NCBI RefSeq assembly: GCF_002993335.1
Contig: NZ_PVNS01000004.1
Span: forward strand, 186,001 to 250,000
Direction: 5' to 3'
DNA from: Alkalicoccus urumqiensis
GTDB taxonomy: Bacteria; Bacillota; Bacilli; Bacillales; Salisediminibacteriaceae
Length of the DNA stretch: 64,000 nucleotides
Position numbers and translations under genes: made by a program. Below the pieces are notes generated by a model. That model was given only the letters and a program-made list of their open reading frames with translations. It was not told the origin of the DNA and searched no databases. Below, piece after piece: positions 59,470-64,000 of this stretch; the first letter of the stretch is position 1; each line of letters begins with the position of its first letter.

Positions 59470-60528
59470 ATGACAATCAATCACCCATTTTCTTCATTAG
59501 AACTCCCGATTATTCAGGCACCGATGGCCGGAGGGATTACGACGCCGCAGATGGTGATCGAAACCGGCCGGCACGGAGGACTCGGCATGCTCGCTGCCGG
59601 CTACCTCACGCCGGAGAACGCCCTGGAACAGATCCGGGAAGTGAAGCAGGCACTTGATAAGCCGTTCGGCATCAACCTTTTCGTCCCGCAGCCGTTTCAC
59701 GTGGACGAGGCGGACGTTCAGAAGGCGGAAGCAGCCCTCGCTCCCTTCAGCGAAGCGCTTGATCTTTCCGGCACGGCCACCCCGCCGCTGCCGGTGTATG
59801 AGAAAGCCGTAGAAACGTTTCAGGCTCATATCGACGTCATCCTCGAGGAGCGGGTTCCGGTCTGCTCGTTTACATTCGGACTGCCGGATGCAGCGGCGAC
59901 CCGCCGGCTGAAGGAAAACGGCGTCTTTTTAATCGGCACGGCGACGACGACCGCCGAAGCGGTTCTGGTGGAGGAGTCCGGCATGGATATGGTCGTCGTG
60001 CAGGGAAGCGAAGCCGGCGGCCACCGCGGCCATTTCCATAAAAGCATGGAAGAAAGCCACATCGGCCTCTTTTCGCTGATTCCCCAGACGGTCGACGCTG
60101 TCACCATCCCTGTCGCCGCAGCCGGCGGCATCATGGACGCCCGCGGCATCCAGGCAGCCCGCTGTCTCGGCGCAGCCGCCGTCCAGATGGGAACCGCCTT
60201 TCTCCCCTGTCAGGAAAGCGGCGCCCCCGACGCACACAAAAACGCCGTTCTCCAGGCGCAGGAGGACGACGTCGTCATGACACGGGCCTTTTCCGGTAAA
60301 TGGGCCCGGGGTATTCAAAATGAGTTTATCCAGATGATGAAAGACGAGGATGCGGTTGTCGATTTCCCTGTACAGAATGCGCTGACGAAACCGATCCGGA
60401 GCGCTGCCGGCAGCCGGGGCGACACGGCGTACATGTCCCTCTGGACCGGGCAGTCCACGCGCCTCGCCCGGCGCCGCACCGTAAAGGAGCTTATGGAAAG
60501 TCTCGCAGAGGAACTGAAGCCATTTTAA
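59470..60528 (+). CDS. Nitronate monooxygenase / flavin oxidoreductase
   Basis: A 352-residue FMN barrel enzyme of the 2-nitropropane dioxygenase family, which oxidises alkyl nitronates. Marks are the N-terminal PIIQAPMAGGITTPQ, FMN phosphate loop AAGGIMDARG and the catalytic-His segment VQGSEAGGHRGHF. The ATG at 59470 has AAAGGAGG upstream. Enoyl-ACP reductase FabK is related but usually shorter. Confidence 0.88.
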   Translation: MTINHPFSSLELPIIQAPMAGGITTPQMVIETGRHGGLGMLAAGYLTPENALEQIREVKQALDKPFGINLFVPQPFHVDEADVQKAEAALAPFSEALDLSGTATPPLPVYEKAVETFQAHIDVILEERVPVCSFTFGLPDAAATRRLKENGVFLIGTATTTAEAVLVEESGMDMVVVQGSEAGGHRGHFHKSMEESHIGLFSLIPQTVDAVTIPVAAAGGIMDARGIQAARCLGAAAVQMGTAFLPCQESGAPDAHKNAVLQAQEDDVVMTRAFSGKWARGIQNEFIQMMKDEDAVVDFPVQNALTKPIRSAAGSRGDTAYMSLWTGQSTRLARRRTVKELMESLAEELKPF

Positions 60529-60535
60529 GACGTCG

Positions 60536-61084
60536 TTACAGCGGCGGGTAGACGACAGTGCCGTCTTTTTCAATCACCGGCGGCGCTCCCCACCGGCCGA
60601 GTTCATGCGGCTCAAGCTCAGCTTTCCCGACTTTCCCGCGGAGAATATGCACCACCTCCCGCCCGTTCGCCTGCAGCCAGTTGCTGATGAGCAGCCGGTG
60701 GCACCGGGCCGGATGGCGCTCGGAGCACAGGAGCGCGGCGGTATGCCCATCAGCCAGCTTTTCCAGCTCCGCCATCCCTTCCTGAAACGCCTCCGTCAAT
60801 GTGTAATCGGCATAATTATGAAACGAGCGGTTGTCCCAGCCTTCATTCAGCGACTCCCCAACTTCACTCGAGCGGCTTCTTCTCCCGCCGAGCAGCGGCA
60901 GATGCTGATAGGCAATGCCGCCTTCACCGAGCCACTCCTTCATAATTTCCCCGTTAAACTGCGGAAATTTCCGGCTCGCCGGGAACGCCCGCACGTCCAC
61001 GACAAGCGAGACCCCCGCTTCGGTTAATAGGGACGTAAACATTTCCTGCGAACTGTCCGAGTGGCCGATCGTGTAGATGCTCAT
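60536..61084 (-). CDS. DUF488 family protein
   Basis: A 182-residue protein with the DUF488 marks YTIGHSD near the start, VVDVRAFPASRKFPQFN, and the cysteine/His-rich CSERHPARCHR near residue 120. The family's function is not established. The ATG is preceded by GGAGGAG. It is a single gene, 7 bases from the convergent gene's stop. Confidence 0.88.
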   Translation of the reverse strand: MSIYTIGHSDSSQEMFTSLLTEAGVSLVVDVRAFPASRKFPQFNGEIMKEWLGEGGIAYQHLPLLGGRRSRSSEVGESLNEGWDNRSFHNYADYTLTEAFQEGMAELEKLADGHTAALLCSERHPARCHRLLISNWLQANGREVVHILRGKVGKAELEPHELGRWGAPPVIEKDGTVVYPPL

Positions 61085-61250
61085 GCCGTCTCCTCCTCTC
61101 CACGAACATGGAAACCTGCGTGGGCTTTACGGTTCCATTCCACGGTTTCTGCTGGATTCAAACGTGGTCGCTGAAAAAGAAGGAGCGGGAATCCAGCATC
61201 AAATTACTCTTTTGAAAGAAGTAACTGTTCAAGTCGTGCTGCCTGGATGT

Positions 61251-62000
61251 TTAACTATATTCCAGGTCCTGTTGTGCAGGGAAAAGCAAACCTGGATGTT
61301 TCCCTTGGAAATCATATGGAACAGCGCCTGTGACATGGACCATTACTTTCAATTGTGGAATGCCACTTTTGTTAATTGTTTTTATCGTCATTCTCACAGA
61401 ATGATCTTCTTTTAAGAGTGTAGAGAAAAATTCTGCATACACTGCAGGAATATACCCTAATTTCACATTACTTGGAGAGAAGACTTCAACAGCGTACTTA
61501 TCAAGATCAGGCTCTCTTCTTAAAAGTAACTCCTGCCCTGTTTCCAGCATATCTAAAGAAGTATCGCCATCATAGTATCTCCAGCCCTCAATGTAAAAGT
61601 CTACACTGAACGTATCTTTTTCCATTAAAAGCGGCGAAACTAACTCAAACGTATCCGTGGCTGTCTTTCCTTTCGTAACGCGCAGAATTTCCATTTCATG
61701 TGATGAGCCTGTTAATCCGTATGATTCAAGCAGAGAATGATAATCCGGGCGCTCTTTGTTAGGAAGTCTTCGGCTGAAGGCATGAAACATAAAAGGAGAA
61801 TAATAACTTTTAGTAAGGTCTGGAAAAGCAAAAAAAGTTGTAAAGCCATTTTTTACAGCATCCTGAAGCCCTCTTGATTTATTCGTTCGATCATATTCAA
61901 AATAGTACCCATCACCCGCTACATATAAAAGGCTGCCAACATGGTATTTCATTCTTGTATGTGGATTCTGCCAAACCAGCCATAATAATTCTTTCATCAT
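61251..62000 (-). CDS. HIRAN-domain protein with HipA-N-like start
   Basis: A 249-residue protein. Residues about 1-115 resemble the HipA N-terminal domain (KYHVGSLLYVAGDGYYFEYD, FMFHAFSRRLPNKERPDY). Residues about 130-225 look like a HIRAN domain (EGWRYYDGDTSLDMLETGQELLLRREPDLDKYAVEVF, quoted only in part here: LLLRREPDLDKYAVEVF, then KLGYIPAVYAEF). HIRAN domains bind DNA ends or sit with helicases and nucleases. The gene follows the kinase gene after 4 bases; its GGAGG is inside the kinase's last codons. Both are AT-rich compared with neighbours. Confidence 0.75.
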   Translation of the reverse strand: MMKELLWLVWQNPHTRMKYHVGSLLYVAGDGYYFEYDRTNKSRGLQDAVKNGFTTFFAFPDLTKSYYSPFMFHAFSRRLPNKERPDYHSLLESYGLTGSSHEMEILRVTKGKTATDTFELVSPLLMEKDTFSVDFYIEGWRYYDGDTSLDMLETGQELLLRREPDLDKYAVEVFSPSNVKLGYIPAVYAEFFSTLLKEDHSVRMTIKTINKSGIPQLKVMVHVTGAVPYDFQGKHPGLLFPAQQDLEYS

Positions 62001-62004
62001 TATT

Positions 62005-62850
62005 CTAACCTCCTTCGTACCACTCTACCATCCAATGCTTCCTATACGTTACCAGCTTTACTACCCATTCTTTCTCTAAATCACTCATCACTTCCACTGG
62101 TACGTTATTTAATATATCCCTCAGCCTGGCTGGATCCATGGATTCTATGCGGCTTATTTCATCTTTAGTATAGCTTGGATAATGAACATTCAAGTAATTT
62201 AACAACTCCAGCACTTTTGGTTTTTTCTTCCCCTCCACTTCAATTAAAGTTTTTGACCTGTTTGTAAAACCTTTAAACATCCGCTCATCTTTTATTAATT
62301 TTTCTAACTTCTGATGCCCTGCATTGAATCCCAATGAAGCTCCATTATCATATATTGGAGAAAATACAGGGCTCCCGTGACCTAATACTATTGCCCAATT
62401 TTCACAGTGTCGATCCTGGTTAGCAATTAAGCTGTCAAAAAAGCAAAGAGCTATAAAATCTTTCTCAAGGTTATATGGTTGAAGAGACGTTATTATATTC
62501 TCTATAGAGTACTGCTCTAAACTCCAAGGGTTAAATTCATCCAAAATACTGGATAAAATCTCACCGCCATCAGCCATTACCTCTGTATTAGATATGAAAT
62601 TTTCTAATATGACCCCTTTTCTTTCCTTTTGCTCAGCAAACTCAACATGCATCATCTTTAGATGCAGTTCTTTACCAAGTTCAGAGGAGACTTTTTCAGC
62701 CCAGATCTCTCCGTTTGATACTTTAGGCACCTTAAACAAATATCGTTTATCTTCACCTGTATCCGGTTTAAGCCAATACTTTTCTCTAGTACCGGATACT
62801 TGAAGCGAATAATCATCCGTCCAATTCGAAATATCCGTTATATTGTACAT
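62005..62850 (-). CDS. HipA-like serine/threonine kinase, stand-alone
   Basis: A 281-residue protein with the HipA C-terminal kinase core: the catalytic Asp/Asn in LIANQDRHCENWAIV near residue 145 and the metal-binding PIYDNGASLGF near 168. HipA kinases phosphorylate glutamyl-tRNA synthetase or other targets and act as persistence toxins. This one is short, like CtkA/HipT forms, with the N-terminal domain apparently on the next gene. No HipB-like regulator is adjacent. The ATG has AGGGAG upstream; base composition is AT-rich, which suggests transfer. Confidence 0.8.
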   Translation of the reverse strand: MYNITDISNWTDDYSLQVSGTREKYWLKPDTGEDKRYLFKVPKVSNGEIWAEKVSSELGKELHLKMMHVEFAEQKERKGVILENFISNTEVMADGGEILSSILDEFNPWSLEQYSIENIITSLQPYNLEKDFIALCFFDSLIANQDRHCENWAIVLGHGSPVFSPIYDNGASLGFNAGHQKLEKLIKDERMFKGFTNRSKTLIEVEGKKKPKVLELLNYLNVHYPSYTKDEISRIESMDPARLRDILNNVPVEVMSDLEKEWVVKLVTYRKHWMVEWYEGG

Positions 62851-62889
62851 TCTATTTCTCCCTGCAATAAAGTCATTTTATCTTTTACA

Positions 62890-62953
62890 ATTATATCACG
62901 AATTGGTAAGGAAGCTTGTTTATCGACTATGTATTAAGTTGTGTATATACACA
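62890..62953 (-). promoter_or_regulatory. Promoter and palindrome of the kinase-HIRAN unit
   Basis: TGATATAAT (extended -10; TATAAT at 62895-62890 on the minus strand) with a weak -35. A perfect 14-bp palindrome, TGTGTATATACACA (62940-62953), lies upstream and could bind a regulator encoded elsewhere. Confidence 0.55.
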
Positions 62954-62960
62954 GAAATGA

Positions 62961-63011
62961 TAAAAAGAGGCCTCCACCAAGTTTAGTAACTTGATGAAAG
63001 ACCTCTTTCAA
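62961..63011 (-). terminator. Terminator downstream of groEL
   Basis: AAAGAGGTCT pairs with AGGCCTCTTT, with an inner AAGTT/AACTT hairpin, followed by TTTTTATC on the minus strand. The stretch 63012-63100 holds only a weak hairpin. Confidence 0.8.
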
Positions 63012-63100
63012 AACCTCTATAACTAATATCGGTGGTTTTTCTGGTGTATCAAGCAGATGGTAAAGCTCTCAGCCCTTGTACAAAAGGGGTGGGGCTTTTA

Positions 63101-64000
63101 TTACATCATGCCGCCCATTCCACCCATACCGCCCATGTCCGGCATGCCGCCGCCACCGCCGTTGTCTTCTTCCGGCAGGTCAGCGACCACTGCTTCGGTC
63201 GTGAGGAACATCGCGGATACGGATGCTGCGTTCTGCAGCGCAGAGCGCGTTACTTTGGTTGGGTCGACGATACCGTTGGCGATCATGTCGACGTATTCGC
63301 CGGTTGCGGCGTTGAAGCCGATGCCGACTGCTTCGCCTTTGAGGCGCTCGACGATGATGGAGCCTTCGAGACCCGCGTTTTCTGCGATCTGACGGACCGG
63401 CTCTTCAAGCGCACGGTACACGATGTTGGCACCGGTTGCTTCGTCGCCGTCCAGCTCCAGCTCGCGGATGGATGTGAGCACGTTGATCAGTGCTGTACCA
63501 CCGCCGGCTACGATACCTTCTTCCACGGCTGCGCGCGTGGAGTTCAGCGCATCTTCAATGCGGAGCTTTTTCTCTTTCATTTCTGTTTCGGTTGCTGCAC
63601 CGACTTTTACGACAGCGACGCCGCCTGCAAGCTTCGCGAGGCGCTCCTGCAGCTTTTCACGGTCGAAGTCGGATGTTGTTTCTTCGATCTGGGACTTCAG
63701 CTGGTTTACGCGGTCTGCGATTTTCGCAGAGTCGCCGGCACCTTCCACGATCGTTGTGTTGTCTTTTGTTACGACGATCTTGGATGCGCGTCCAAGCTGC
63801 GTGATGTCTGTGGACTTCAGGTCAAGACCGAGATCTTCCGTGATGACTTCACCGCCTGTAAGTGTCGCAACGTCTTCAAGCATCGCTTTACGACGGTCAC
63901 CAAAGCCTGGTGCTTTAACAGCTACGGCGTTGAACGTGCCGCGGAGCTTGTTCACAACGAGTGTTGCGAGTGCTTCGCCTTCCACGTCTTCTGCAATGAT
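63101..64000 (-). CDS. groEL: Chaperonin GroEL, C-terminal part
   Basis: The C-terminal 299 residues of GroEL; the gene continues past the right edge. Seen are the apical and equatorial segments [21 protein letters not shown] (in part), [36 protein letters not shown] and the Gly-Gly-Met tail ([10 protein letters not shown]). It folds proteins in the cytoplasm with GroES. The AT-rich HipA/HIRAN unit lies directly downstream. Confidence 0.98.
   Translation of the reverse strand: MIAEDVEGEALATLVVNKLRGTFNAVAVKAPGFGDRRKAMLEDVATLTGGEVITEDLGLDLKSTDITQLGRASKIVVTKDNTTIVEGAGDSAKIADRVNQLKSQIEETTSDFDREKLQERLAKLAGGVAVVKVGAATETEMKEKKLRIEDALNSTRAAVEEGIVAGGGTALINVLTSIRELELDGDEATGANIVYRALEEPVRQIAENAGLEGSIIVERLKGEAVGIGFNAATGEYVDMIANGIVDPTKVTRSALQNAASVSAMFLTTEAVVADLPEEDNGGGGGMPDMGGMGGMGGMM

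Noticed and set aside
61077-61415. 112-codon plus-strand frame
   Set aside because: It overlaps the end of the HIRAN gene, has no family features and only a chance AGGAG-free start.
1-64000. tRNA, rRNA, transposase or prophage genes
   Set aside because: I found none. The AT-rich HipA/HIRAN unit and the anti-sigma sensor domain are the only stretches with a foreign look, and neither has integrase or flanking repeats that I can see.

Overview
The window looks like a chromosomal piece of a salt- and alkali-adapted member of the Bacillaceae (an Alkalicoccus or Salisediminibacterium-like organism is my guess). The signs are strong AGGAGG ribosome binding sites, Bacillus-type regulatory sites (Zur boxes, an Fnr box, candidate CcpN and DesR sites), a DesKR-controlled desaturase, a yoaS-yozG-yoaT operon, an Fnr with C-terminal cysteines, and lipoproteins with very acidic linkers. 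I see no rRNA, tRNA, insertion sequence or CRISPR array.

Layout. 1-7.3 kb: a small unknown ORF, DegV, pyruvate phosphate dikinase with candidate CcpN boxes, and a SsuABC/TauABC-type ABC importer. 7.3-9.1 kb: a membrane-anchored molybdopterin oxidoreductase plus a partner. 9.2-20.2 kb: a sugar-acid block: an HPr/Crh-like protein, a TRAP transporter (dctPQM) behind 6-phosphogluconate dehydrogenase, divergent RpiR regulator and gluconate kinase, then dgoD-eda-kdgK behind IclR-type operators and an IclR regulator. 20.2-28.8 kb: an EcsAB-like ABC transporter, acyl-CoA ligase, flavin reductase, oligopeptide-binding lipoprotein, SDR, SMP-30 lactonase. 28.9-32.2 kb: small membrane protein, des-desK-desR cold-sensing module, a palindromic repeat. 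32.3-37 kb: ECF sigma/anti-sigma pair, sugar isomerase, small proteins, EamA transporter. 37-39.7 kb: Zur-controlled zinc-starvation operon (COG0523 GTPase broken by an in-frame stop, zinc-free S14, a small protein, a methyltransferase). 39.7-48.7 kb: decarboxylase, GNAT, yoaS-yozG-yoaT, a possible noncoding RNA, lipoprotein, TPP-riboswitch-controlled tenA, aldo/keto reductase, membrane proteins. 48.7-55.4 kb: fnr plus an operon for a cytoplasmic nitrate-reductase-like molybdoenzyme with cytochrome b, ferredoxin, Rieske protein and NarK, under a perfect Fnr box at about -41.5. 55.6-61.1 kb: SDR, CBS/MCP-like protein with an EAL phosphodiesterase, YczE-like protein, nitronate monooxygenase, DUF488. 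61.2-62.9 kb: an AT-rich HipA-like kinase plus HIRAN pair without a HipB, next to groEL, whose 3' end closes the window.

The most unusual structures are two intergenic arrays (16256-16477 and 22530-22703) in which a 7-8 bp core recurs about every 21 bp with unrelated sequence between. No family I know explains them. Other leads are the amber-interrupted Zur GTPase, the HipA/HIRAN pair, the Rieske/cytochrome b nitrate-reductase-like operon, the long inverted repeat over the fnr start region, and the candidate RNA at 43.7-44.0 kb.
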